From the NCBI GenBank assembly GCA_032718475.1, contig JAUCBJ010008913.1, positions 1 through 47,793 on the forward strand: DNA of 47,793 nucleotides. The letters are read 5' to 3'. Made by a program: the position numbers and the translations under genes. Under the pieces are notes generated by a model. It did no database searches, had not been told where the DNA came from, and saw only the letters and a program-made list of their open reading frames with translations. The DNA is from Nemertoderma westbladi (Eukaryota; Xenacoelomorpha; Nemertodermatida; Nemertodermatidae). Within the stretch, counting starts at the first letter, position 1. Every line of letters begins with the position of its first letter. Shown one piece after another: positions 11,201 through 23,175 of this stretch.

Positions 11201-14200
11201 TCGAGAGTTTTAAAATATTGAGAGTAAAAATATCGAGAGTAAAAATATCGAGAGTAAAAATATCGAGAGTAAAAATATCTAGAGTTTTAAAATATCGAGA
11301 GTAACAATATCGAGAGTAAAAATATCGAGAGTAAAAATATCGAGAGAAAATATATCGCGAGTAAAAATATCGAGAGTAAAAATATCGAGAGTAAAAATAA
11401 AAATATCGAGAGTAAAAATATATAGAGAGTAAAAATATCGAGAGAAAATATATCGCGAGTAAAAATATCGAGAGTAAAAATATCGAGAGTAAAAATATCT
11501 AGAGTTTTAAAATATTGAGAGTAAAAATATCGAGAGTAAAAATATCGAGAGTAAAAATATCGAGAGTAAAAATATCGAGAGTAAAAATATCGAGAGTAAA
11601 AATATCGAGAGTAAAAATATCGAGAGTAAAAATATCTAGAGTTTTAAAATATCGAGAGTAACAATATCGAGAGTAAAAATATAGAGAGTAAAAATATCGA
11701 GAGTAAAAATAAAAATATCGAGAGTAAAAATATAGAGAGTAAAAATATCGAGAGTAAAAATAAAAATATCGAGAGTAAAAATATCGAGAGAAAATATATC
11801 GCGAGTAAAAATATCGAGAGTAAAAATATCGAGAGTAAAAATATCGAGAGTAAAAATATCGAGAGTAAAAATATCGAGAGTAAAAACATCGAGAGTAAAA
11901 ATATCTAGAGTTTTAAAATATTGAGAGTAAAAATATCGAGAGTAAAAATATCGAGAGTAAAAATATCGAGAGTAAAAATAAAAATATCGAGAGTAAAAAT
12001 ATCGAGAGTAAAAATATCGAGAGTAAAAATATCGAGAGTAAAAATATCGAGAGTAAAAATATAGAGAGTAAAAATATCGAGAGAAAATATATCGCGAGTA
12101 AAAATATCGGGAGTAAAAATATCGAGAGTAAAAATAAAAATATCGAGAGTTTTAAAATATTGAGAGTAAAAATATCGAGAGTAAAAATATCGAGAGTAAA
12201 AATATCTAGAGTTTTAAAATATCGAGAGTAACAATATCGAGAGTAAAAATATCGAGAGTAAAAATATCGAGAGAAAATATATCGCGAGTAAAAATATCGA
12301 GAGTAAAAATATCGAGAGTAAAAATAAAAATATCGAGAGTAAAAATATATAGAGAGTAAAAATATCGAGAGAAAATATATCGCGAGTAAAAATATCGAGA
12401 GTAAAAATATCGAGAGTAAAAATATCTAGAGTTTTAAAATATTGAGAGTAAAAATATCGAGAGTAAAAATATCGAGAGTAAAAATATCGAGAGTAAAAAT
12501 ATCGAGAGTAAAAATATCGAGAGTAAAAATATCGAGAGTAAAAATATCTAGAGTTTTAAAATATCGAGAGTAACAATATCGAGAGTAAAAATATAGAGAG
12601 TAAAAATATCGAGAGTAAAAATAAAAATATCGAGAGTAAAAATATAGAGAGTAAAAATATCGAGAGTAAAAATAAAAATATCGAGAGTAAAAATATCGAG
12701 AGAAAATATATCGCGAGTAAAAATATCGAGAGTAAAAATATCGAGAGTAAAAATATCGAGAGTAAAAACATCGAGAGTAAAAATATCTAGAGTTTTAAAA
12801 TATTGAGAGTAAAAATATCGAGAGTAAAAATATCGAGAGTAAAAATATCTAGAGTAAAAATATCTAGAGTTTTAAAATATCGAGAGTAAAAATATCGAGA
12901 GTAAAAATATCGAGAGTAAAAATATCGAGAGTAAAAATATCTAGAGTTTTAAAATATTGAGAGTAAAAATATCGAGAGTAAAAATATCGAGAGTAAAAAT
13001 ATCGGGAGTAAGAATATCGAGTGTTGAAAAATATCGAGAGTAAAAATATCGAGAGTAAAAATATCGAGAGTAAAAATATCTAGAGTAAAAATATCTAGAG
13101 TTTTAAAATATCGAGAGTAAAAATATCGAGAGTAAAAATATCGAGAGTAAAAATAAAAATATCGAGAGTAAAAATATCGAGAGAAAATATATCGCGAGTA
13201 AAAATATCGAGAGTAAAAATATCGAGAGTAAAAATATCGAGAGTAAAAATATCGAGAGTAAAAATATCGAGAGTAAAAACATCGAGAGTAAAAATATCGA
13301 GAGTAAAAATATCGAGAGTAAAAATATCGAGAGTAAAAATATCGAGAGTAAAAATATAGAGAGTAAAAATATCGAGAGAAAATATATCGCGAGTAAAAAT
13401 ATCGAGAGTAAAAATATCGAGAGTAAAAATAAAAATATCGAGAGTAAAAATATATAGAGAGTAAAAATATCGAGAGAAAATATATCGCGAGTAAAAATAT
13501 CGGGAGTAAAAATATCGAGAGTAAAAATAAAAATATCTAGAGTTTTAAAATATTGAGAGTAAAAATATCGAGAGTAAAAATATCGAGAGTAAAAATATCG
13601 AGAGTAAAAATAAAAATATCGAGAGTAAAAATATCGAGAGTAAAAATATCGAGAGTAAAAATATCGAGAGTAAAAATATCGAGAGTAAAAATATCGAGAG
13701 TAAAAATATAGAGAGTAAAAATATCGAGAGTAAAAATATCGAGAGTAAAAATATCGAGAGTAAAAATATCTAGAGTTTTAAAATATCGAGAGTAACAATA
13801 TCGAGAGTAAAAATATAGAGAGTAAAAATATCTAGAGTTTTAAAATATCGAGAGTAACAATATCGAGAGTAAAAATATCGAGAGTAAAAATATCGAGAGA
13901 AAATATATCGCGAGTAAAAATATCGAGAGTAAAAATATCGAGAGTAAAAATAAAAATATCGAGAGTAAAAATATATAGAGAGTAAAAATATCGAGAGAAA
14001 ATATATCGCGAGTAAAAATATCGGGAGTAAAAATATCGAGAGTAAAAATAAAAATATCGAGAGTTTTAAAATATTGAGAGTAAAAATATCGAGAGTAAAA
14101 ATATCGAGAGTAAAAATATCGAGAGTAAAAATATCTAGAGTTTTAAAATATCGAGAGTAACAATATCGAGAGTAAAAATATCGAGAGTAAAAATATCGAG

Positions 14201-15148
14201 AGAAAATATATCGCGAGTAAAAATATCGAGAGTAAAAATATCGAGAGTAAAAATAAAAATATCGAGAGTAAAAATATATAGAGAGTAAAAATATCGAGAG
14301 AAAATATATCGCGAGTAAAAATATCGAGAGTAAAAATATCGAGAGTAAAAATATCTAGAGTTTTAAAATATTGAGAGTAAAAATATCGAGAGTAAAAATA
14401 TCGAGAGTAAAAATATCGAGAGTAAAAATATCGAGAGTAAAAATATCGAGAGTAAAAATATCGAGAGTAAAAATATCTAGAGTTTTAAAATATCGAGAGT
14501 AACAATATCGAGAGTAAAAATATAGAGAGTAAAAATATCGAGAGTAAAAATAAAAATATCGAGAGTAAAAATATAGAGAGTAAAAATATCGAGAGTAAAA
14601 ATAAAAATATCGAGAGTAAAAATATCGAGAGAAAATATATCGCGAGTAAAAATATCGAGAGTAAAAATATCGAGAGTAAAAATATCGAGAGTAAAAACAT
14701 CGAGAGTAAAAATATCTAGAGTTTTAAAATATTGAGAGTAAAAATATCGAGAGTAAAAATATCGAGAGTAAAAATATCTAGAGTAAAAATATCTAGAGTT
14801 TTAAAATATCGAGAGTAAAAATATCGAGAGTAAAAATATCGAGAGTAAAAATATCGAGAGTAAAAATATCTAGAGTTTTAAAATATTGAGAGTAAAAATA
14901 TCGAGAGTAAAAATATCGAGAGTAAAAATATCGGGAGTAAGAATATCGAGTGTTGAAAAATATCGAGAGTAAAAATATCGAGAGTAAAAATATCGAGAGT
15001 AAAAATATCTAGAGTAAAAATATCTAGAGTTTTAAAATATCGAGAGTAAAAATATCGAGAGTAAAAATATCGAGAGTAAAAATATCGAGAGTAAAAATAT
15101 CGAGAGTAAAAACATCGAGAGTAAAAATATCGAGAGTAAAAATATCCT
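5211..15148. repeat. 15-bp satellite, block 2, with ~0.9 kb higher-order repeats
   Basis: About 650 units of GAGAGTAAAAATATC and variants: 21-base GAGAGTAAAAATAAAAATATC types (canonical plus six), GAGAGTAACAATATC, and the 17-base TAGAGTTTTAAAATATT spacer. A marker (spacer followed by the AACAATATC unit) recurs at 10342, 11284, 12211 and 14140, and another at 10699, 11641, 12553 and 14482. The spacings are 942, 927 or 912, and 1929. The differences are multiples of 15, as expected from unit gain or loss inside a higher-order repeat. Confidence 0.95.
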
Positions 15149-15961
15149 AAGTAAAAGAAAAAGCGTGTAGCCAAAGAACGAAATCAACAATAAAAATTCT
15201 GTCTCACCCAGCAAAGAGGAGGGAGGTGAAACTATCTGTTTCAAACTTCCTGCAATCTCATTAAGATTTGTAGAAAAATTAGGGGGGGGGGGGGGGGGGG
15301 GCGGGGTACCTGAATAACGACACTATATTGTGTAGTTTATTATTGGTGTTATGGGTGAGCCCATGAAGTTAGCCAATGTTTCGTTGGTAGCTACAGTCTT
15401 AGTGTTTTTTTTTTACAAAAACCGAGGCCTATATAAATTGTTACTTTCGTAATATATTTATTTGTTAATTTCTGCGGTACTAGTTTATATAGCGTATGCA
15501 TTGGCGCACATGCAATGCATTTTTTGAATGAATTTAATGAATGAATTGAATGAATTTTTGTTTTCACAAAAATTTTTGATATAACAATTTTTAAATTTTC
15601 GTTGATGTTTCATTCCAAAAATTACAGCCAATTTTACTAGAATAATTTACTAAATAAATAATTTACCCTCGTTATTTTTATATGTGGAGACAAATTAAAT
15701 TAAAAACAAATTAAATTAAATTAGGCTAAAAAAAAATGTAAAAAATATATTTTAGAAAATTTCATATACCGGTAAGAAAAAAATAAATTATTTAAATAAG
15801 AAAAAAATAATAAAAAAAATTCACAAAAAAAATAATAATACTGGGTAGGTAATACAAGTGGAATTTCTTAAAAAGTGTGTTGTGTAGAAAAGGTTTGAAC
15901 GTAAGCAAAATCCATGCACACTCTCAAAAGTTATTGCTGGTATGACAATAAACATTCTTAC
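15149..15961. other. AT-rich intron sequence, no gene seen
   Basis: Follows the satellite. It contains a poly-G run near 15283-15300, imperfect GAATGAATT repeats near 15530-15560 and A-rich stretches. It leads to the EP400-like exon 1 donor. Nothing coding is supported. Confidence 0.6.
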
Positions 15962-17327
15962 CTAAACCCTCGTCGTCCCCGAGAATCGAATTCAACCCCT
16001 CCGTAGCCATGGAAACGAGCCACGCCAATCCGATCTGTTGAAACTCGAACAACTCCGGATTGGGGACGGCTAGGCGTCCGGCCAGGAACGGATTGACGCA
16101 TTCCCGGAGTCTCACGGCGACCGGAAGCCGCTCCCGTCCGCACTCCGCCACCTCATTCAGCGACCGCCCTCGACCGGGCGTCGCTGGGGATTCGTCGCAA
16201 CTCGATTCCGAGTCGGAAACAACCTCGGAAACCGGCTCGGCTGGAAACCGCAACGCTGGAAAGGAACTAAGCAGCTCGGAAATATCGGTGTTGGAATCGT
16301 CCCGCAACATCCGCAGCTCAACCGCCGGATCTTCCGACGACTCTAAACACTCATCTTCATCAATAACATCTTCGTCGTTAGAAATGGAATCCGGCCGATA
16401 TAAAACGCAGATTTTATCGAACGCGGGGCGAAGTTTATAGCCATTCGGTAGAAACGATTCGATATCGCAGATTAAAGGATTCAAATCCTCGAATCTGTCG
16501 TCGTTAATTTCTACACCGGATTTTAAAATTCCCCCAATTCCGGACCAGAAACGTTTAATCTCTTCAGCCAGGTGATTCGCTTTCGCTTTAACTGCCGTTA
16601 TATCCGCCAGATGCTTGCGTTTCAATTTGTTTTCATTGTCCCGGTGGTATTTTCTCGCCGAATAGGCTAGCAGCTTCGCAGCAGCTTTCTTCCAAATAAG
16701 TTCTTCCGCGAAATCCGCTGCCATCCACGTCGCTTCCTCCAGTAAATAATCCCAGGAAGTTTTGTAACGCGACGGTTCAATTATTTTAGGGAGTCTCGTT
16801 CGACTCCATAGGCCTTCCTTTCTTAAGTTTTTCACCCGTTGGTGAGTGTGTGCGTCCAGCTTAGCAATGTCGATGGATGTTGACGGAGGTTTCGGCGCGT
16901 TCTCAGGCGTTGTATTACCGGTACCGGAAACGCGAGATAAATTTCGAAAATGTTGACTTGGGTTCTGGGATACGTTACCATAATTGGGTTGATTTCCCCT
17001 CTGTTGGGTCGAAAGATACCCATACTTCCAGACTAGCCCAGCCAGGTGTTTTATTTGTTTATGATTAGTTAATTTCTTATTAGCTAAAAAGTTTGAGAAA
17101 GCGAATGATGGTCGTTTAAGCCACGAGGAATAATCAACGATATTACCACCAGATTCCAAAAAGTACAATTCTAGTATGTGTGAAGAATACTCATATTCAA
17201 TTTCACTCAATTTATTTGAATTAAAAACAATAGCCCGTTTCCTCCCAGATAATTTCATTGACTTTGGATCTGATTCTTTAATTTCGCTGGACTGTACGGA
17301 CAGTTTGCGCTTTATAGGCGTTCCCAT
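15962..17327 (-). CDS. EP400: EP400/Domino-like SNF2 ATPase, first coding exon (HSA domain)
   Basis: 455 codons plus one base, ending at a GGTTTAG|GTAAGA donor inside Walker A. The split glycine codon plus the exon at 1-1988 gives GLGKSVQ, in phase. Residues 50-75 (ELYFLESGGNIVDYSSWLKR) resemble the N-terminal block of EP400. Residues about 165-240 are an HSA domain, with the core WDYLLEEATWMAADFAEE; HSA binds actin-related proteins. Residues about 316-385 are acidic and Ser-rich. Residues 426-436 (LFEFQQIGLAW) match the SNF2 Q-motif region and 449-456 is Walker A. The start at 17327 is chosen because an in-frame TGA lies 18 bases upstream with no good acceptor between. Compared with vertebrate EP400 the region before HSA is much shorter. 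Residues beyond GLGK in the raw open frame are intronic. Confidence 0.8.
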
Positions 17328-18309
17328 AACTCCAATTTGCCAATATCAGAATATCATGAATATCATATCATCATTACAGCATTAGGCTTACTACCTGCTG
17401 ACCTGGCTCAAATCACAAATCGGTTTCAGTCTGTCAGTACCCCGACACACACCTTGGTATAATGATCGTTTAATGTTTTGGTTAGAAAAGCCCGCCTCTG
17501 TAACCTGCTCATTTGGTATATACTGAACTGATATATAATATAATATCTGTATACTGGTACCAGTATAGGCAGATAGGGATAGGCCTATACCAGTACAGTA
17601 CATCAGACAGTCAGAAAATCAACGGGTTTGCTTATCTGCAAGGTGAACTCCAAAACGGAACTCAATATCCAATATTGGTTTACAGGTTTATGTATACTGC
17701 ATGGTATAGATATTAGTTAATCCAGTAAGCAGTTCAGCGGCTCTCTGCTCTAGTCAGCTAGTTACGTAGGCCTAATAAATACCGGCATTCGAAAACACTA
17801 AACTATTTCAGTATTTAACATTGACTGATTGAGTAAGGCAGCATCAGGAATTGAAGAGTTCAATAGGCTAATTTGAATCGCAATAGGCCTAACTCAAGGC
17901 TGATGGGAGCAATTGAGTAGGGGCCTAAAATATGAAATACTATAGTTCAAAAAATGTTGTAGTAACCCTATATCGCTCTAAAAGAATTGAGTAACAAAAA
18001 GTACCAATCAGACAATTTAAGAATAAAATTACGTATTAGGCCTACCAGTACATAAAACTGTAAAAAACGGGGGAAAAACGTATAACGTTTTTTGTTCCAA
18101 TATTCTCTCGACACCTTTGCCTTTATTAACCTCGGTTGCCGCGTTACGCTCGGTAAAGAAAATAATGTACCGGTACCTCGAGAATATTGAAAAAAATATA
18201 TACTTATTTTTTCCCATGTACCGGTATTGAGTGACTGATTGATGTAATAAATAATTATTACATGCAGAGTAACACTTGTTCACAATTACAGCATTACAGT
18301 ACAATAATA
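17328..18309. other. 5' flank/upstream region of the EP400-like gene
   Basis: No coding frame is supported. It should include the 5' untranslated region and promoter of the minus-strand EP400-like gene, but no clear TATA box stands out. A perfect 18-base palindrome, TATACTGGTACCAGTATA, lies at 17550-17567. GGCCTA and TACCGGTA words are frequent, as elsewhere in the window. Confidence 0.4.
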
Positions 18310-19094
18310 TAGTAATGTATCCTCATGGTCCTGGTCCTCACGGCGAAAGCAATGACCTGCAAACTGGAGGCGACGTTGTTCTAGTGTCAAGCTTGGGGGA
18401 AACAATGAGACACCTCCAATGTTATATAGTGTCTGGTTGGATATGTGTGCATTGTACTTGACACAATGAGCCCGGCGTACAGTAGCATTCTTGTGAATGT
18501 GCCATCCAGAGATTTGGTGTCCTCAGCAGTTAGAGCCCAGGACGGACTCCCATAGAAAGAGTACTGGAACTATTGCTGCTCTAATTAATCGGACCTTAAG
18601 TTTCTGATTAATTCTATGTGACTTCCAAATCCTGGAAAGCCTATTCAAGGCTGCCCATGACTTTTCCTTACGTATTCGAAGGTCCTCCATCTGACTTCCA
18701 GATCCATGATCCCAGGTTATAGAAGTCATCCGCATGCTCAAGCATACCATCCTTTGAGCTCATGCTCATCCGGTCAGAGACTTGCTGAGGACTTTCAAAG
18801 TTAACTGTCAAAATTGTGGTCTTTTTGGTGTTTACAAAAAGACCAACACTAGAAGCAGCATGTTCTAATGAGCTGAGGAGCCGTTGGGCTCCCTCTAGTG
18901 ATTCTGAGAGTACTCCTAAGTTATCAGCAAAGTCTAGATCAGTTAGGTACTTGGCAGAATTTCCTCGACTTCTGGAGCCAGTAGGTGGAGTTCCATCACC
19001 CCATCATCATTATGATGATCTAAGGACATGCGTACTGTAGAACATAGTCAACCACAATTATGATCAAGAATGGCGCAAGTGTGTCTCCTGTTGG

Positions 19095-20920
19095 GGTAAA
19101 TGTACTGTATAAAAATTAGAATAATACTAATTTAATGGAGGATAGGTGGGTGTTCAGGGTGGGTCTATATGTTCTTTAATAAGTAGAGATTCTTTAATGC
19201 ACAAATCCAAATTATTGGATGCAGAAGTTAATATTTTAAAATCACCTTTGCTAAGTACAGTAGGTGGTCTTCCGTTAGAGAATGGTCTAAAATACTGGAG
19301 TCTTTGGGTGGTTTAATTCTCGAGCCAGTGTATAATGAAACGCCTGAGTGTTCTACGATCCGTTCCTCTAAGTGTCGTATTGTTTTACCGATGTAAGAGG
19401 CACTACAGCCACCACAGGAAAATAGGTACACTGTATTTTATTTATTTATTTATTTCATAAAAATCGGACAGGCCGACAGTTTAAAATACGTCAAACACAA
19501 TTTACAGGTTAAAATCCTCAGTAGGTAGGCTAATTAGCTACTAATCACACATCAATTTAGATCTATTGATCAATAACTTAAATCACATTGATTTGATACA
19601 CCAAAGTAGTTGAGTATATAATGGCGTCTCCTTGCAAGTGGGAGAGACAGTTTGTGGCACTGATCAATAAAATAGGCGTCCATTCTATCCTTGATGGATG
19701 GTTCTCCGGGAGCCACCCTCGACAATATACTTTTGACTGAGTATTTCATCGTTGCCAGTGAACTCAAGTAGGGAAGTGAGAATCTCGCAGATGCTTTAGC
19801 GTATATGCTGCCAAGACCAATGTAATTGCTGCCACTACGGGTAACATTGCGTATGAGGGTGATGCCGAGCCCAGAGTTCAAGCTTGTATTTGGGCAGCTC
19901 CGCAAACTCATGATTGTCCGAATAGAGGACCTGAACACATCATTGGCAAATATACTACCATTAAATAGCAAATATAAGGTGGAGTTACTGGCATATCGCC
20001 CAATACATAACAAACCCCTTAGGAGCCTCCTATAATGAATTTCCAGGATTTCAATCTGCGATTGTGATAGGGCACCAAGAAGGAATTTAAGTCTATATAA
20101 AATCGAGGGCACGCCCACAGCCTTCCACAATCTAACCACTGTCTTGCAGTCCAACCACTTAACGGTCCATGATTTCCTGCGGAAAATTGCATGGACCACC
20201 GACATGGTCCTTATGCAGTATTGTAGAGCATCCTGTTTCTTTACGGCAAGGTTGAATCCGAGGAATACCAACTCTTTCGCTTCAGTATTGGACTGTGATC
20301 GCACTGTATTGGAACGCATGTTGGATGGCAAGCGATATTTATATCTAAACATGGCGGATAAACGATATGGGGGCTTGAAAATGACTTTTAATTCTATGTG
20401 GGGTAAGGCCTTACGGAAAAGTTTATTAAGTCTATTCCTTATTTGGTAACCGTGGGACCCAGTAAAAGGGAGGATGAAGTAAACAGGCTTTTTATCTACT
20501 GTTTGAGGTTGTTGGCTGGGAGGGGAATGTTGCTTGTCTAAGAACATTTTCAACGCCCTATCGATAAGTACACCAGGGTAACCATTTAACAATAGGATAT
20601 TCTTAAGTGTAATAAATTCGGTATGGAAAATAAGGTAAAAGTATGTATAACTAATTTTGAAAATTCGAAAAATTAGGGTATAAATCAACCCAAATTTATT
20701 TTTAAACGGGATAAAACTGGAAAAAGAAGTATATAAGCCGGTAAAGGTGGGTTTACGGTAAGCTGAAGTAATGGACTGAAGAATGTTCGGGTTGGGTCAC
20801 TTTGGCAAGAAAAGCTTTGGCTATATCTGCAATCAACGAGGACCCCATGGCGACGCCATCTATTTGTTTAGATAGTTTTTCATTAAAAACAAATCGATTA
20901 TCTATTAAACACATTCTTGC
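19095..20920 (-). mobile_element. Penelope-like element fragment (middle layer)
   Basis: Minus-strand pieces in order: NRFVFNEKLSKQIDGVAMGS (reverse transcriptase core, about 20855-20915); YRKPTFTGLYTSFSSF (about 20715-20765); LKNILLLNGYPGVLIDRALK; VYFILPFTGSHGYQIRNRLN; RYKYRLPSNMRSNT (to 20302). After a nested insertion comes YLFSCGGCSASYIGKTIRHL at 19370-19429, the GIY-YIG endonuclease typical of Penelope elements. A frameshifted tail (LTSASNNLDLCIKESLLI) ends near 19130. The YxDD region between the first two pieces has been deleted, so it cannot reverse-transcribe. It sits inside non-LTR element A between its motifs A and B. Confidence 0.85.
19438..20301 (-). mobile_element. 5'-truncated non-LTR retrotransposon B (inner layer)
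   Basis: An 864-bp insertion flanked by a 9-base duplication, CACTGTATT (plus), at 19429-19437 and 20302-20310. On the minus strand it encodes the C-terminal part of a non-LTR polymerase protein (FLGFNLAVKKQDALQYC, VVRLWKAVGVPSILYRL, LEIHYRRLLRGLL), stops at 19570, and ends in an ATAAATAAATAAATA-type tail next to the lower duplication. 5' truncation, tail and duplication are the marks of target-primed reverse transcription. Its reading frame happens to fuse in phase with the Penelope fragment upstream, giving a chimeric open frame 19570-20688 that is not a gene. Confidence 0.85.
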
Positions 20921-21857
20921 TGCATAATTTCATCAGGAATCCCATATAATGAAAGTATGCTGAATATACGTGAGCGAGAGACTGAATCAAAGGCCTTGAA
21001 GAAGTCAACAAAGATAACAGCCAGATGCCTGTTTCTTTTTTGATAACTCTTCAATTATCCTTCTAAGTGCCAAAATGGGCTCCATGGTCCCACGACCTTT
21101 AGGGAACCCATTCTGATTTCCACGGGCAGTCTCTCAATGGGATCCCTGATGCGATTTAATATAATTATATTGTATAGCTTTGCAGCAATCGAGATCAATG
21201 AGATTCCCCGAAAATAACCATAGAGTGTTAGGTTGCCCTTCTTGGGAACTGGCACCAACTTATTTGTTATCATTTCTTGTGGGACTCTTGTTGTTCTGTA
21301 CATGTCTACTATGATGGGATAGATGAGCTTTAAACACTCAGGTATTTTAAAGACCTCAAGGGGAACACTATCTACTCCACTGGCACGATTGGTCTTAATG
21401 CTCTTTGCAACAGCCTTCACTTCTGCAAAGGAGATATCGCAAATGGGAATATCTGTGAGTACAGACTCAGACACTTTTACTTCTATAAAGTTATCAGGCA
21501 ATACCCTGTCATTATTGAGGAGCCTTTCAAAGTGGGCCTTCCAACCATTGAGGCGATCGTGGTTGGTTGGCTTTTCCGACCAGTAAGCAAGTTGATCGAT
21601 TTCCATGCCTGGGGTGATAGCCTGCTGTCGTCAGCATCACTGATGGCATCAACCTGTTGGTTTATTAGCTCCTGTAGATTAACAGAGTACTGCCTGTTCA
21701 GGGACCTAGATGCAGCCTTAACTGCATTCTTGGCTGCTGTAGTCTGTTTTAGTCGGGACTCTTCCTGCGCCTTATAGAGCTCATTTCGGCAGTTCTGAAT
21801 TTTGTTGTCAGTCCAGGGGGCCCTTTTCCTATTTCGAGGGTATACAGTTACTACAGT

Positions 21858-22266
21858 ATATAAATAAATGTAAAATACATAAATTATGTTATGAAAAAGT
21901 TAGCTTATATATTTATGGTGGCGTTTGGAGTCATGTTAATAGTTTGTAGCTACTGGTTATTAATAGCTACCGGTAGGTAATGCAGTAGGCATTTATACTG
22001 TCTGGCTGGCTGACTGGCTGTCAGGCAATTAATAATAAATTCCAACTACTGTATTGTTAATTTGGTAACCATGACGGCGTGATGTAAAGTCACACCAATA
22101 ATGGGACATTACCACATAATAATACACTAAATACTGTACAATACTAATTGTACAGGCCATTATAATACTGTAATGTCATTTAAAGTTGTAAAAGCGCTAA
22201 ATAACAACTCGCTGTTAATACTAACGGCATTGAGTGATGTTACAATTTTGGAATAAAATTATTTTA
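21858..22266 (+). repeat. Unclassified ~400-bp dispersed repeat, copy 1
   Basis: Aligns along its length with 26597-27000. Shared words in order include TAAATTATGTTAT, GGCGTTTGGAG, GGTTATTAATAGC, TACCGGTAGGTAATGCAGTA, GGCTGTCAGGCAATTAATAA, CATGACGGCGTGA, ACTAATTGTACAGGCC, AACAACTCGCTGTTAATAC and GTTACAATTTTG. No terminal inverted repeats, coding frame or polyA tail are evident. It starts close to where non-LTR element A ends. It is orientation-arbitrary. Confidence 0.8.
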
Positions 22267-23160
22267 TTAGTGTGTAACACATAGAGTATACGAGTATATT
22301 AGTGTTATTCTATTATGTGAAATGTGAAGGTATTTTTTCACTAAATTTTCAAAAGTACCTCTACCAGGGCCTGACAGCCTGATTAGCCAATATGAAGTCG
22401 TAGGCAAAAGGAAATTTGAGGCCCTTCTAAAAGTCAAAAATTGCAAGTTTTTCAACCTTAAATTGCCTTTGAGGAATAATGCAGCGAAAAACGAACATTA
22501 AAGAAAAAACGGACATATAATATCACTGCCATTCAAATGTGCCTTTTTTTGTACTATTCCAAATTTTTCAAATGTTTATAACAAAATATTAATATCATTT
22601 ATTGACAAAAATGCACCGAATTGTCTAAGGGATTATCAATATACTGTATGTGAGAAAAATATTGATTATGATTAGGCCTACTCCATGTGGGTACTATACT
22701 TAAAATACTTTACTTAAATGGTCCACGGGTACCATTTTAAGTCAAAACAAATTTTAGAACATATTGGTTTCAACGGGAGCATCTCCACTGGTAAGTTGTA
22801 AGTTATAACCCATGAGTCCGAGTCTAAAGTGATTACAGAAAGTGATGTCCCATTTACCATCTTTTGACTTACGAGTTATGGCATGCTGGAGGCCTTTCAT
22901 TGGTTACTTTGGGTAGAAATGGGTATTAAATGTAAGACACTATCAGCAAATAACTTATGACTTATAAGTGGAGCAGCATGGGAGCTGTAATTTTGACATA
23001 TTGACTCGGACAAAATATGAAAACATCTATGACTTTACAAGTGGGTGCCTTATAAAATATAGAGAAAATTAATTTAATGTGATTTCTATTCAAATATGTA
23101 CCAAAATATTCCTAAGACTAAGGCTGTACAAAGATTAGTAATATACAGTAGTATCTACTA
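22267..23160. other. Intergenic, no gene seen
   Basis: AT-rich sequence downstream of the PGD gene. The PGD 3' untranslated region probably lies in 23070-23175, with ATTAAA on the minus strand near 23072-23077. Nothing else is supported. Confidence 0.4.
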
Positions 23161-23175
23161 TACAGTTCTAGTGTC

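Larger units (their letters stand above)
1989..15961 (-). other. ~14 kb satellite-filled intron of the EP400-like gene
   Basis: Bounded by a GTAAGA donor at 15961 and a TTTTTGTTCAG acceptor ending at 1989. Joining these two sites restores Walker A in phase. Contents from the acceptor outward: ~1 kb of ordinary intron with a 68-bp G-rich tandem repeat, a satellite block, a duplicated exon fragment with its flank, about 9.9 kb more satellite, then AT-rich sequence. No independent gene is seen in it. Confidence 0.8.
18310..21840 (-). mobile_element. Non-LTR retrotransposon A (outer layer, interrupted and decayed)
   Basis: Minus-strand fragments of one reverse transcriptase lie in the right order on both sides of a Penelope-like insertion. 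Upstream part (about 20925-21835): a lysine/alanine-rich linker ending QAWKSINLLTGRK after frame changes, then RASGVDSVPLEVFK and LVPVPKKGNLT with RGISLIS (fingers), and FVDFFKAFDSV (motif A, near 20985-21020). Downstream part (18310-19090): GDTLAPFLIIIVVDYVL (motif B), LTDLDFADNLGVLSES (motif C), NTKKTTILT, LIRAAIVPVL, WALTAEDTKSLDGTF and RRLQFAGHCF near the C terminus. Motif C has FADN in place of FADD, and several frameshifts are present, so it is inactive. The 5' end is truncated near 21840, with no endonuclease domain visible. The clade was not assigned. Confidence 0.8.

Noticed and set aside
16060-16440. Plus-strand frame opposite EP400-like exon 1
   Set aside because: Shadow of the acidic Ser-rich coding region on the other strand.
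18816-19040. Plus-strand frame opposite non-LTR element A
   Set aside because: The minus strand carries the reverse-transcriptase motifs B and C here; the plus frame is incidental.
19570-20688. 372-codon minus-strand frame as one gene
   Set aside because: Chimera of a Penelope-like fragment and an inserted non-LTR element; the junction at 20301/20302 carries a target duplication repeated at 19429-19437.
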